From contig NC_084932.1 of assembly GCF_958298935.1 (NCBI RefSeq), forward strand, positions 18,827,501 through 18,891,500: a stretch of DNA of 64,000 nucleotides, read 5' to 3'. The DNA comes from Phragmites australis (taxonomy: Eukaryota; Streptophyta; Magnoliopsida; Poales; Poaceae). Positions 21,815 to 31,077 of this stretch are shown piece after piece (position 1 is the stretch's first letter; every line of letters starts with the position of its first letter). The notes beneath the pieces are model-generated. The model did no database searches. It was given only the letters and a program-made list of their open reading frames with translations, and was not told where the DNA came from. The position numbers and the translations under genes were made by a program.

Positions 21815-22002
21815 ATAGGATCTAGCAGAAATGAACTCGTCTACCATTTTTAAGTCTGTTTCAGCATCTCTTTTTGATATCCAAACTAATATATGTACAT
21901 GAGGTAGTCCACGTTTTTGGAATTCTATGGAATATAGAAGAGCATTTTATTGGACCAAATATTGTACTAGATCTTATGTCATTTAACAATTCTTGGAGTT
22001 TC
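21815..22002 (-). pseudogene. Helitron Rep catalytic HUH-motif segment
   Basis: The minus strand encodes 'FHMKLQELLNDI', 'IEFQKRGLPHVHILVWI', then 'KRDAETDLKMVDEFISA'. 'PHVHILV' is the His-hydrophobic-His metal-binding motif of the rolling-circle endonuclease, which nicks and rejoins single-stranded DNA during Helitron transposition. The segment is bounded by the LINE on its upstream side (22003) and the solo LTR on its downstream side (21810). A few frame changes occur within it. Confidence 0.85.
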
Positions 22003-23098
22003 ATGTGAAATACTTTTTTTTCTCGAACACGCAGGAGAGCTGCGTATCTTTGTATTAAAAAGAGAAAAAAGGGAAAAGAAACCCGAACAAAGCAACCTCC
22101 TTACCCGGCCTAGGGGGTATGTGGAGGTTACGAGCTAACACCAGCAAGGACTCACACCAGACCTTCTACACGACCTTTTATGTGACCAAAAAATAGTTCC
22201 TGAAGCTTTCGAGCTCCAGCAAGACCCCATAACCACATCTCCTCTTTGAAGAATTGTTGGGCAACCGGCAAGGAAGGGGATACACCATCAAAAACAACTC
22301 GATTTCTATGAATCCATAGGGTCCAAGCCCCCAGGATCACATCGCTATTAAACCCTCTTCTTTGGGCCTTCCCAACTTTTTTACTTGCTATTCTCCACCA
22401 TTCAACAAAGCTCCACTCACTGCTTTTTGGCACCGTGCGCTCCAGACCTATAGGAGACAGCAAGTAGAACCACAATTGCCGAGCAAACACACAAGTTGTG
22501 AGCAAATGTTGTATTGTCTCCTCAGCTTGGTCACACATCACACATTGATCGGGATGAGGGAGGCCCCTTTTAGATAATCGATCAACATTCCAACACTTGT
22601 TTCGAATTGCCAGCCATAAAAACACCTTGCATTTGGATGGAGCCCAAGACTTCCAAAGCCATCGCCATGGCTCAAAGGTTATAGCACCATAAAAGAAGGC
22701 CTTATAAGTGGATCTAGAAGAGAAGGATCCATTCCCCTCATGTCTCCACACATGCTGGTCCTCTTCCTGAGTTAGAGTCATCTCTTCTATAGAACCCCAA
22801 ATCTGCAAGTACTGAGATAAGCCTTCCAAAGAAAGACTACCTTGGATATCTCTCACCCAAGTACGATTGTCGAGAGCTTGAGCAACCGTTCTGTTTAGCA
22901 TACATCTCTTCGGTACACAAGCAACCACAGCTGTGGCAACATAAGCCAACGAGCAGCCGTGCAACCATCTATCTGACCAAAAAAGGGTGTTTGTGCCATT
23001 TCCAACTTGAATAGTAACTGATATAGAAAACATAGCATGAACTTGGGAATGAATTGGAACTTCAAGACCTATCCATGGGCGATCTGATGTGAAATACT
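22003..23098 (-). mobile_element. 5'-truncated L1-type LINE with 12-bp target duplication
   Basis: ATGTGAAATACT occurs at 22003-22014 and 23087-23098. Just inside the left copy is a run of eight T (22014-22021), the poly(A) tail of a minus-strand insertion. Next to it lies the grass LINE 3' end reading ACGCAGCTCTCCTGCGTGTT on the minus strand. Only the last ~1.07 kb of the element is present, as expected from abortive reverse transcription. The insertion splits the Helitron Rep coding sequence between 'SIS' and 'HETPRIVK', in its own frame. Confidence 0.95.
22152..23033 (-). CDS. LINE ORF2 C-terminus with zf-RVT domain (truncated)
   Basis: An open frame of 293 codons covers the post-RT region of plant L1 ORF2. 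It includes 'VGNGTNTLFWSDRWLHG', 'WLWKSWAPSKCKVFLWLAI' and the zinc-binding segment 'CVMCDQAEETIQHLLTTC', followed by 'WTLWIHRNRVVFDG'. These are hallmarks of the reverse-transcriptase zinc-binding domain (zf-RVT). The endonuclease and RT catalytic domains are missing because of 5' truncation. The frame has no stop over ~880 bp, so the insertion is young relative to the Helitron that hosts it. The Met at 23033 is internal, not a true start, and no activity is expected. Confidence 0.9.
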   Translation of the reverse strand: MFSISVTIQVGNGTNTLFWSDRWLHGCSLAYVATAVVACVPKRCMLNRTVAQALDNRTWVRDIQGSLSLEGLSQYLQIWGSIEEMTLTQEEDQHVWRHEGNGSFSSRSTYKAFFYGAITFEPWRWLWKSWAPSKCKVFLWLAIRNKCWNVDRLSKRGLPHPDQCVMCDQAEETIQHLLTTCVFARQLWFYLLSPIGLERTVPKSSEWSFVEWWRIASKKVGKAQRRGFNSDVILGAWTLWIHRNRVVFDGVSPSLPVAQQFFKEEMWLWGLAGARKLQELFFGHIKGRVEGLV

Positions 23099-24035
23099 CA
23101 GTACTATTATACCAGCTTAATTACTTGGTTCTTGCCCAGGCTCTAATGAACAATGATTTCATACCACCTAAGATTACATGCATATGTAATAAATATATCA
23201 GGCGGTCCATAAACACAACATATAGCTATTCCATCATGGTAATTCTATATCATATAACATCGACATCCTGTGTGACTTGATGGTAGGATTATCCCTGTTC
23301 CTATCTCATTTTCCTTCTACGGAACCTTTTTCTATAACATCTACTATACCTTGTAGGTATTCTACCTTTAGATTATCCTAATTTTGTACTATAAATCATA
23401 ATCTGTCTTCATCCACACATGCTTGGGCATCAACTATTATTTGCTTTGATAATCTACCATAGCATATATAAGGATTTGGCTTCCTTCTTTTATAGTGTAC
23501 ATGATGTAGTAATCTTGCATAGTAACTCTATTTCGTTTTTAGTTTTACTTGGTTCGTTTCTAAGTAGTAGATTCTGATTTGATATCCTCTTTCACCATAC
23601 GGAAATAATAAGGGATATTGTAGAGCCATAAATGTTAGATGTACTGTAGAAATTTGTTTTAAGCCCTCTTGACGACTCCTTACTATAATATCTATTTCAT
23701 AATGCTAGTTCATCTACGTTTGGTAATTCGTATTGTACAGGGTCATCCTTGTCTGATCCAATTATATGAATGCTGATATCAGCATTGTTATATTCTTTTA
23801 GTAAATCTTGTGCTTTTCAAAATGTTTTAACTAAAGGATTATATGTGTCTAGCATATTCATTAGCCCCCTCATGATATTAGGATCTATATCTTCTTCTCC
23901 AGGTTCTTCTTGCTGTAAAGCACGAATTCTATTCGCAAATTCATTTTCTGTATCGCCCCAGCGCCTAAAGGAATGGCTCGTTTCATCAATTCGCTCGAGC
24001 CTGGTGCCACTTGCGAGTCTATTTTGTGCCACCCG
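23099..24035 (-). pseudogene. Helitron Helitron_like_N region
   Basis: From right to left on the minus strand come 'RIRALQQ' and 'MRGLMNMLDTYNPLVKTF' (23817-23990), then 'MALQYPLLFPYGERGYQI' (about 23590-23640). 'YGPPDIFITYACNLRWYEII' (about 23150-23230) and 'PGQEPSD'-like sequence lie just before the LINE. These are the conserved landmarks of the Helitron_like_N domain that precedes the HUH motif. Several stops and frame changes are present. The upstream part is bounded by a tandem-repeat insertion at about 24036. Confidence 0.85.
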
Positions 24036-24541
24036 CAGTTTATTACAGTCACCTTTGCACCACCCACAGTTACAACTAAAAAAATAGTCAGTTACGACAG
24101 TACAGATAGTTGAGCTACGATCACATGATAAAAAGTATATAATTACGAGACGTACTGTAATTTACTGTTGCGTCACCCCAATTACGACTAAGAAAATAGT
24201 CAGTTACGACGACAACATAGATAGTTGAGTTACGATCACATGACAAAAAGTCAGTTACAACCCAATTACAACTAAGAAAATAGTCAGTTACGATGCTACA
24301 TATAGTTGAGTTACGATCATATGACAAAAAGTCAGCTACAATCGCAACTATACTACTTTTGAGATCGTAACTGGGGGTGTGCGCAGAGGTGAATAAGTTA
24401 CGATCACATGACAAAAAAGTACATAATTACGACTAGAGAAGGTACCAAGTTACGACCATATATATTTGTAGCAACTGACCTATCTTATGAATGGCAACTA
24501 TACTGTTTTTATGATCGTAACTAGGGTGACGCAAAAGTGAA
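24019..24541. mobile_element. Small TIR-bounded repeat element (MITE-like) with internal tandem repeats
   Basis: The left end CTATTTTGTGCCACCCGCAG and the reverse complement of the right end, CACTTTTGCGTCACCCTAG, are similar, so the segment has imperfect inverted ends. Inside, AGTTACGATCACATGACAAA-type blocks recur near 24112, 24229, 24310 and 24394, with GTCAGTTACGA blocks between. No coding capacity is seen. It interrupts the Helitron N-terminal coding region. I could not define a target duplication. Confidence 0.5.
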
Positions 24542-24567
24542 CTATAGTACGTCTAGGTACAAAATAG

Positions 24568-24569
<2 letters not shown>

Positions 24570-24600
<31 letters not shown>
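24570..24600. repeat. (AT)n microsatellite
   Basis: About 31 bp of alternating AT, followed by GTATGTATAT. Confidence 0.95.
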
Positions 24601-24608
<8 letters not shown>

Positions 24609-24759
24609 ATAATTCAGCAAACTTATGGATATTATTCGGTTGAGGCAATAAAGATAGCTATACGATGATGAATCTAACCATTATACGAAATACATAATGT
24701 CTTACCTTGGTTTATTGAGTTGTCTATATTTGCACCCATAGATGTAAATGAAAACCGAC

Positions 24760-25000
24760 TGTTATATTATCTTATCTTTTTTAAGAAATTCCTTGATTCT
24801 ATACCACCATTGTAATCTAGAAGTTTTCCAAGAATTCCGGTGGATCTTTAAATGGAGGGATTTATATTTTACCTCCTTTGCAGCATAAATTGTATACAAT
24901 GTTTGGTTGTCTGTAGGTTGATTCTCGCTTTACTCTTTCTTCGTACCAAAACATAGCACCACAGTATTTGCATGTGTAGCTTGCTGTTCCGTAGTAAGAT
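24760..25000 (-). pseudogene. Helitron Rep Cys-rich N-terminal segment
   Basis: The minus strand reads 'ATYTCKYCGAMFWYEERVKR', then 'NLCCKGGKI' and 'IPPFKDPPEFL'. This CxxC...FW.EER...CC.GGK pattern is the conserved N-terminal segment of plant Helitron Rep/helicase proteins. A few stops are present. It lies upstream of the Helitron_like_N region in the right order. A 116-codon frame continuing to 25387 has no recognisable motif. Confidence 0.8.
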
Positions 25001-25009
25001 CGTTGTTTA

Positions 25010-26150
25010 TAGGATTCTTTCAGCTACTGTGTATGTTCAGAGGAGAAATGCATTGTACCAATTGGTAGTGATAAGTGGGCATATTTCCTTTGTGTCGATT
25101 ATCACCTTCTGTGTTGCTACATCTCGGTTGTTATCATCTAGTTTTAGGCAAGATCTACTTCGCTTTTTATTATTCACCATCTTCATAATTGGGAAGAAAT
25201 GTATAACAGTGGAAAAATCAGTAACTTCATAATACATGAATAAAAAGAATATATTAAGTAAAGGACAAATGTTATGTAACAGAGAACTATCTTCAGTGAT
25301 TTCATATATGAATGATGCATGTTTTATTCCACATCTTGTAATCTCAATTCTCAGTAAGTACAAGAACGAGGTCTCCACCATAAACATTGTCTATTCCAGT
25401 CAAAAGTTCTAATATAAATGAATAAAAAAACAAACAACGCACATAGGTTAATAAGCCTTGTTCAAACAACATATTATTAATTTTAATCTAAAGAATAGCA
25501 TCAGATTGTGCAATGTACCTTCTTCTTTTTCTTTTTCTTTTTCCTTTGTACCAATAATAGGTCCCTTCACTCCTTGTGTGCTCCTTGTTATGCTGCCTTG
25601 TATTATTTTTTAAGAAACAAACAAAGCATTATGGGTTCAGATAAATCACTAAACAACAGATTTTTCAATGCAGACCATCTGCAGCTGCTGGTAAAAGACT
25701 CCCATCACACCATAATAGTGATACAAAGAGTCTAAACAGATAATTGGAAAAAAGGACAAACTATGGAAGAAGATAAATTAAAGCTTCAGATATGCGTAAA
25801 GCTCATGAGCCATATGCATTATACGGACTGGGTACTCCAGATATTCAGACTAATTAAGCTGAATCAAACAAAGTCTTCTCTGTCATTTTTTTCCTTTTGT
25901 TTTCAGAAGAGATAATGACACTGCAGGTACTGTACTGAGCTTTGCTTAGACCCTAAACAAACGATGTTTATCAGCTGCAAAATTAAAGCTTCAGATCTGC
26001 GTAAAGCTCAAAAGCATCCCGCTCACCATCCCCAATCAATGGTACTCCACTGTTGGTGGCTGGTTTATTTAATCCAGGTCATTCATCCTAGACAACGCTG
26101 AGTACTACAGATTTGATATTGCCGGTGGTGATTGAGACAGACACAGATTG
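25010..26150. other. Helitron 5' flank or leader, no gene recognised
   Basis: It contains a pyrimidine-rich CTTTTT tract at about 25516-25553. A ~31-bp direct repeat, AAATTAAAGCTTCAGAT…TGCGTAAAGCTCA, has copies near 25766 and 25980. No protein motif was recognised. The Helitron 5' TC end should lie in or just beyond this stretch, but I cannot place it. Confidence 0.4.
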
Positions 26151-26158
26151 GAGACGGA

Positions 26159-26196
26159 CCTTCAATATTTACAGAGATACTTCAATATTCTAGTTA
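26159..26196 (-). pseudogene. Second copy of a short Helitron Rep segment
   Basis: TTCAATATTTACAGAGATAC plus CTTCAATATTCTAGTT matches 18430-18466 with one substitution and encodes 'LKYLCKYIEG' on the minus strand. Sequence diverges sharply on both sides. It is either a fragment of another Helitron or a rearranged piece of this one. Confidence 0.6.
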
Positions 26197-26199
26197 CAC

Positions 26200-26733
26200 G
26201 AAGGAAGGGGCCCAATTTGAAATCTTTCTAGAAAAACGGATGTTCCTACCGTTATGTGTGGAGACCGTGAACTCAATGCAACTCGCAGACGGCGGAGGAT
26301 CTGCAGCAATCGGACCCCGGGGAAAATCAAGAAGAAACAAGGGCTGCGGAACCAACCTCGAGCTACACGGCGGCAGTGGATGTTGTCGCAGGTAGTTCGG
26401 TGAAGAGGAACGCGAAGATCTGGATGCTGAGCTACACTGCGGCGATGGCTATCGTGGAGACTGCCAGACTGGTGTGCAGATGCAATGCAGTATGAAGTCT
26501 CCAAGTTCCAGACGATGCAGGAAAAAGGAACGGCCCATCGGATGGAGATGTCAGAAGAGTCACCTGGCTTGCATCGGAGGCTGCGGTCGACGTGGTCCAA
26601 TCGTAGGCTCCCCAATGTCCAATCGATGCAACGAACTGGATCAGACATCAAATCAAACTCCATCGCACGGTGGACGAACTTCGGAGCAACGTTGGGCGTC
26701 GAACGCCACGGCGTTTCATAAGAACTATATATA
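26200..26733. other. Unassigned segment with overlapping frames
   Basis: Both strands carry open frames (minus 26190-26762, plus 26474-26836), none with a motif I recognise. GC content is higher than in the flanks, which could mean a captured or decayed gene fragment. I assign no function. Confidence 0.35.
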
Positions 26734-26735
26734 TA

Positions 26736-26988
26736 CTCCCTGCGTTTTTCAATATCTATCACTTTTAACCAAACATATATATATTAAGATAGTATCAACT
26801 TTAAATAAAAATAATAAAAATATTCTTAGTAGCTAAACCAAATATTCTAGAACTCACGGTAAATAGGTGATAAGAGATACTATTTAGTAAAAATAAAATT
26901 GAGACCAATATCTCGAAAAACATGAAGTGATAAGATTTGAAAATCAACAAAGTAATCAAAAGTGGCAAGTATTGAAAAATAGAGGGAG
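26736..26988. mobile_element. Stowaway-type (Tc1/mariner) MITE
   Basis: It begins CTCCCTGCGTTTTTCAATAT and ends ATTGAAAAATAGAGGGAG, which are imperfect inverted repeats starting CTCCCT. It is flanked by TA dinucleotides at 26734-26735 and 26989-26990. Length is 253 bp and the interior is AT-rich without coding capacity. The CTCCCT ends and TA target match Stowaway MITEs, common in grasses. Confidence 0.9.
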
Positions 26989-26990
26989 TA

Positions 26991-27298
26991 ATTGCTTATG
27001 CACGCCAAGATGATTTGGTTAGTAACATTTGATATATTTGTATAGCGAAAATTTATGAGACGTTATGTATGACTATCTAAGAGAAGATGAAACAACCTTG
27101 ATGCAGGCAGTACAATCTAGCACATTCAACTTATAGGAGAGGCGAGGCTATCTAATAGTAGTAGCTTCCTAGGGAAACGAGCGAACAGACCAAGCACAAA
27201 AGAGAGATAAAAAAAGAAAAAGAGAAAATATACCTATTATAAGCGATACGGCTTATTGAGAACGACCATGTTCATAGGTAGCAGGAACACAGGGTACA
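26991..27298. other. Spacer, nothing recognised
   Basis: No open frame, repeat or transposon end that I can support. Confidence 0.4.
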
Positions 27299-27305
27299 CG
27301 GGGAT

Positions 27306-27425
27306 CAGGGGCGGAATCAGCTCTAAGTCAAGACTCAGTTGGTCCATTCAAATTTGATTTGGATCTAAAAATTTCTACTGTTCCTGGTTGAAGTACAGCT
27401 TGTCATGGGCCTAGGTCAGCCCCTG
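27306..27425. mobile_element. 120-bp hAT-type MITE
   Basis: It begins CAGGGGCGGA, and its right end, CAGCCCCTG, is the reverse complement of CAGGGGCTG. Flanks share CGGGGAT at 27299-27305 and 27426-27432, a 7-8-bp target duplication. CAGGGGC ends with an 8-bp duplication are characteristic of small hAT elements in grasses. Confidence 0.75.
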
Positions 27426-27799
27426 CGGGGATCCGGATTCTTTGCCATTGGATATACAGTAAAAATATGATATGGGCTACAGTAGGGTGCAACTGAATAT
27501 TGTAGCTACGGTACTGTTTACAAAATACTATAATGATTCCTGCTCATATAAATACTGTAGCATTTGAGATCGAACAGCTCACGTGCGTTTAAAGTCACCT
27601 GATTTTACTTTCAGAAGAAATCAGAGGATCTCAATTCGGTACCGTACACGGTGATATGCTGCCGTACACAAAGCAGAGCAACAATGCGACGGACCACATC
27701 GGTCCTCAAGCGTCGAGTCCGGCAGCAGCATGCAGCGCAGCGAACCGGGCATCCGTCATCAGGTACTGCGCTAGCGCGCGATGGTTCACCTTCTTCTCT

Positions 27800-28060
27800 A
27801 GTCCGGCACCAGGAGACTTGTGTCCCTCGTGTGTCCAACAGCGTCCCTAATGGTCCACTGCTTGGACCTGCGGTTGCAAAACAGGCACACAAACGAGCCA
27901 TAGCGAAGGACCTTGCGCTCCCCAGATTGGAGCAGTTGCAAGGCGCTTTCCTTCAGCTCCTCTATCTCGTCAGCATCTTCGGCCCATGCATTTATTGTGG
28001 CCTTAGCGTACAGGTCATCGATGGCTTCCAAAGCGCTCCTCTTCCCGCTACTCCTTATGG
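27800..28060 (-). pseudogene. Possible zf-XS-like gene fragment
   Basis: A minus-strand frame contains 'AWAEDADEIEELKESALQLL', 'SGERKVLRYGSFVCLFCNRR' and 'KQWTIRDAVGHTRD'. The order (acidic helix, then CxxC, a basic stretch, and a distal GH) resembles the zf-XS domain that precedes XS domains in plant SGS3/FDM-type RNA-silencing proteins. There is no XS domain after it, and a distal residue block appears deleted before 'GHTRD'. This assignment is from memory of the pattern. It could instead be an unrelated zinc finger. Given the setting it may be another transduplicated gene fragment. Confidence 0.4.
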
Positions 28061-28177
28061 GCCTGACAAAACAACAAAGGAAACAAAAGAAGAAAGAAAT
28101 GGAAGCAACGAGTTCAGCAATGATAGATGAGCACCTACACCACAATAGGAAAAGTCGGAAGCACTGACTTTCGGGAC

Positions 28178-29356
28178 CAGGGTTCAATTTATCAATAGTA
28201 ACCGGTCAAATTTGCGGTTACCGAGTTTACCGCTTCGGTCCGGTTTCAGAAACCAAACGGTAACCGAATTTGAATTCAAAAAATTAAAAAATTCAAAAAT
28301 TCAAAAAAATCTTAAAACAAATCAGAGACAATTCTAAGACCTTTGTGAAAATATTTTTCAAAAATAATGTCATTTTTATCATATTCTATAGGGAGGAAGT
28401 TTGAAGAAATGAACGCGTGCGGCTCAATTATTAACTCAAGTTAAGGAAAAGGTTAACATACAAACACATATTTTTCTTGTGTAGTACGTTTCTTAAGAGG
28501 ATATTTGAAATTAATTTCACTTCATTTAGAATTTCATTAATTTCTCCATGATTTTTACAAAGTTCACAAGTATAAAGTGAATATGTTAAGAAACATCACT
28601 GTAATTAACCTTTTCATGTCTACCATTATTTTTTCTACATAAAGCATAGTATAAATAAACTAATAAAAATAGTTTCACTAATTTTGGAGGTGTGATGGGT
28701 CAGTTATGAATTAATCTAGTCGCAACACATTTACACAATCCTGCATGTTACAATAACTAATTCATGAGTTCATGTATTTTTAAAAGACATAGGATCCTGT
28801 AAGAAGACTAACAAAATTAGTTTCATGATTTTTTGATTAGCAAAGAGTAAACTATGCATTTAACTTGGTTTAACAAATATAGTTTCTCACAGAAAAATTT
28901 CAACTTTTTTATGAGTATAAATACTTTTATCATGTAGATCATGTTACAAAAAAATCAACAAAATTTGTTTCACTCAATTTGAACCTCAGATGAATTAGCT
29001 ATTGATTTTACAAGATTGAGCGAATTTTTGGGTTTTTGTTGATCTTCACAGAAAATCGATAAAACCGCTCGATAAATAGATAAAACTGAGCGATTACCGA
29101 TAAAATCAAGCATTTACCGACAATGCGGAAAATTCGAGAAAACCGCTCGATAAATCAAGAAAATTGCTCGGTAATCGGTCCGATTCGACTGGTTACCGAA
29201 TGAAGAATCTCGCTTCCTTTTGTCCAAATTTCAAATTTTAGCAAATGAATTTTGTGTGAATTTCAGCCAAATTTCGAGCGGTTATCGCGATAACCGCGTA
29301 TTTTTGGTTACCGCTGGGTAGCGGTTGCCATTTCAAAAACGGTAAGTAAAACCCTT
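28178..29356. mobile_element. hAT-like non-autonomous DNA transposon (1.18 kb)
   Basis: The element is flanked by TTCGGGAC (28170-28177) and TTCAGGAC (29357-29364), an 8-bp duplication with one mismatch. The left end CAGGGTTCAATTTA and the reverse complement of the right end, AAGGGTTTTACTTA, form short inverted repeats. The subterminal regions on both sides carry GGTAACCG/CGGTTACCG motifs. The interior is AT-rich with no transposase frame. The 8-bp duplication and AGGGTT ends point to the hAT superfamily. Confidence 0.8.
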
Positions 29357-29394
29357 TTCAGGACCACGCAACTAAGGACAAAACGGGACCACGG

Positions 29395-30000
29395 AAGGTC
29401 GAAGGGTGATCAGATTTATCGAATATCTAACTATGGGGTATATGCGTATAAGGAGTATATCATATACGGACAGGATATGCACAACACATATTAAGAAGTT
29501 TTAGATATCATGAAACCGAATCAGCAGTACCTGATACACCTAGAATTAAGGAAGTACATATCAAGAAAGTTTCGATTGGTTACCTAACTCGATATGATTA
29601 GTACTCAAAATAGATTTATCTACTTGGACATTAAGGAAGACAACTCTCTATCAACCATAGCTGGATAGGAGTCGATATCTCACCCCTATATAAGGCGAAA
29701 AGGCTAGGGGGAGAAGAGGAGGAACTCGAGGCAAGCATCAAGACCCTAACAGAGAAGATATTCAACGACTTTAGCTTTAGGTTATATTAGATTTGATATA
29801 CTCTCTATAATAGATTTAGCTACATTGCTTGCACTCGAGATCATCAATATACGGCAGCAACACCCCCACAGGACGTAGGGTATTACTCCAATCGAAGGCC
29901 CGAACCTGTATACATCAATTGTCTCATGTCGTGATTAATCCCTGGACTCAAAGGTACCCAGTCAATTTATGGACACATTGTCAGGAACTAATCTTCGACA
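29395..30000 (+). repeat. 5' LTR of the Tat-type gypsy element
   Basis: It ends CTTCGACA at 30000, directly before the tRNA-priming-like tract. It contains GTAGGGTATTAC and CCCGAACCTGTATACATC-type blocks that recur in the LTR at 62.4 kb, so the two elements belong to related families. A candidate TATA box, CCCTATATAAGG, is at about 29684-29695. The left edge is uncertain. Confidence 0.65.
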
Positions 30001-30019
30001 GTTGGCGTGCCAGGTAGGG
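30001..30019 (+). other. Primer binding site-like tract
   Basis: GTTGGCGTGCCAGGTAGGG begins at the base after the LTR. The same motif, GCTGGCGCGCCAGGTAGGGG, follows the LTR at 62624. This motif is common after 5' LTRs of grass gypsy elements. Confidence 0.75.
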
Positions 30020-30046
30020 ACCTTCTTCTGTTCTGCAGGATTAATC

Positions 30047-30748
30047 ATGTCTCGGGCTCACGTTTACGTCGGATTCTCCGACAACGGCTTCTACGACCAC
30101 TTTGAGTCGATGGCAGACATCTTCCAGTCCCCTCTCATCGACTCGGAGATCATGTTCGGAACTATGGTTTTCTGTTGGGATGGCCAAGTTGGATTGATCC
30201 ATACCTGTACCCTCGAATCCAGACCAGTGGATGAGTACCGTGAGGTGGGACATCTCGAGTGGGATCCCGCGGAACCTAATGTTCTCCACTGCATGGACAC
30301 CGACAGCGACGAGGGTGGTGACAGTGATTCTAACACTAGCCAGAGCAGCCGAACAGATCAATTTGTGAATATGGCTAGAAGCAACAAACCCCCATCGGCT
30401 GACCCAATGGCGGTAGATCCAAAGGCTGTGGTGGACCATGACACGAAAATTCCCAAAGATCCGGTGATAGCTGTCGTCACCAACGGTACCGACGTCGAGT
30501 TACCATTGGAAACATCCGCAGTTGGAGCCTTACGTGCACCCAACACGACCCTTCACCGGCGGACCACGGGAGAGCAGATGCCTCCTGGCCTCTCCCGGCG
30601 ACTTCTGGTGGGTACACCTCTGCTTGTGACGACTCACAGCTCAAGGGAGAAGCTCCCTCCGAACAGTCACCATGAAGCCTCATCGGCTCGACCGCCACCG
30701 AGCCTTGGTAATGACGTATTCAATACTCTGAACGCTAACATACGTTGA
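30047..30748 (+). CDS. Gag N-terminal ORF of the Tat-type element
   Basis: This open frame of 233 codons starts at the first ATG after the primer binding site, 'MSRAHVYVGFSDNGFYDHFE', and ends TGA. Composition is acidic in the middle ('DSDEGGDSDSN') and Pro/Ser/Thr-rich afterward. I recognise no domain. By position it is the N-terminal part of gag, whose conserved part follows from 31.2 kb in another frame after ~330 bp. The change of frame suggests decay. Confidence 0.55.
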   Translation: MSRAHVYVGFSDNGFYDHFESMADIFQSPLIDSEIMFGTMVFCWDGQVGLIHTCTLESRPVDEYREVGHLEWDPAEPNVLHCMDTDSDEGGDSDSNTSQSSRTDQFVNMARSNKPPSADPMAVDPKAVVDHDTKIPKDPVIAVVTNGTDVELPLETSAVGALRAPNTTLHRRTTGEQMPPGLSRRLLVGTPLLVTTHSSREKLPPNSHHEASSARPPPSLGNDVFNTLNANIR

Positions 30749-31077
30749 GCGCATCTGATCCTTCGATCCCTTCTAGAGTTAGATCCGGCGAATCCGCTAA
30801 CTCCTATGGTCAAGTCAAGACCCTACTCGATGTAACTCGGATCCAAGTTGCTCAAGCAAATAATCTCAGCATTTCCAAGCCCCCCAGTCGGTACGGTCCC
30901 GGCTCAAGGAGCCACGGGTGGGAACGCTCTCGAGTAGGGGAATCTCAGATGGAAAGATCAGGTGGTCGAGCCCGAACATGACAATGTGGGCCAAATTGTA
31001 GTTGCCCTGTCTATAGGTGTGAAAATTAGGAAGACCTGAGAAATCGTATTCCTCGCAATCATCATGATCTATAGACG

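Larger units (their letters stand above)
6740..26200 (-). mobile_element. Decayed Helitron (Rep + RPA type) with captured gene fragments; discontinuous
   Basis: Read on the minus strand from right to left, the order is Cys-rich N-terminus (24.8-25.0 kb), Helitron_like_N (23.1-24.0 kb), Rep HUH motif (21.8-22.0 kb), 'HMMYGPCG' region (18.4-18.8 kb), helicase C-terminus (14.0-14.2 kb), RPA N-terminal exon (13.6-13.9 kb), captured exons (8.9-9.7 kb) and RPA C-terminal exons (6.7-8.5 kb). Plant Helitrons are known to encode a Rep/helicase and one or more RPA-like proteins in this order. The central helicase block is missing, and later insertions split the rest. I could not fix the TC start or the CTRR/hairpin end, so both boundaries are approximate. 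All coding parts carry stops or frameshifts, so it is non-autonomous now. Confidence 0.75.

Noticed and set aside
26190..26762. A 190-codon minus-strand frame
   Set aside because: No motif recognised, it runs into the Stowaway MITE at its start, and the opposite strand is equally open.
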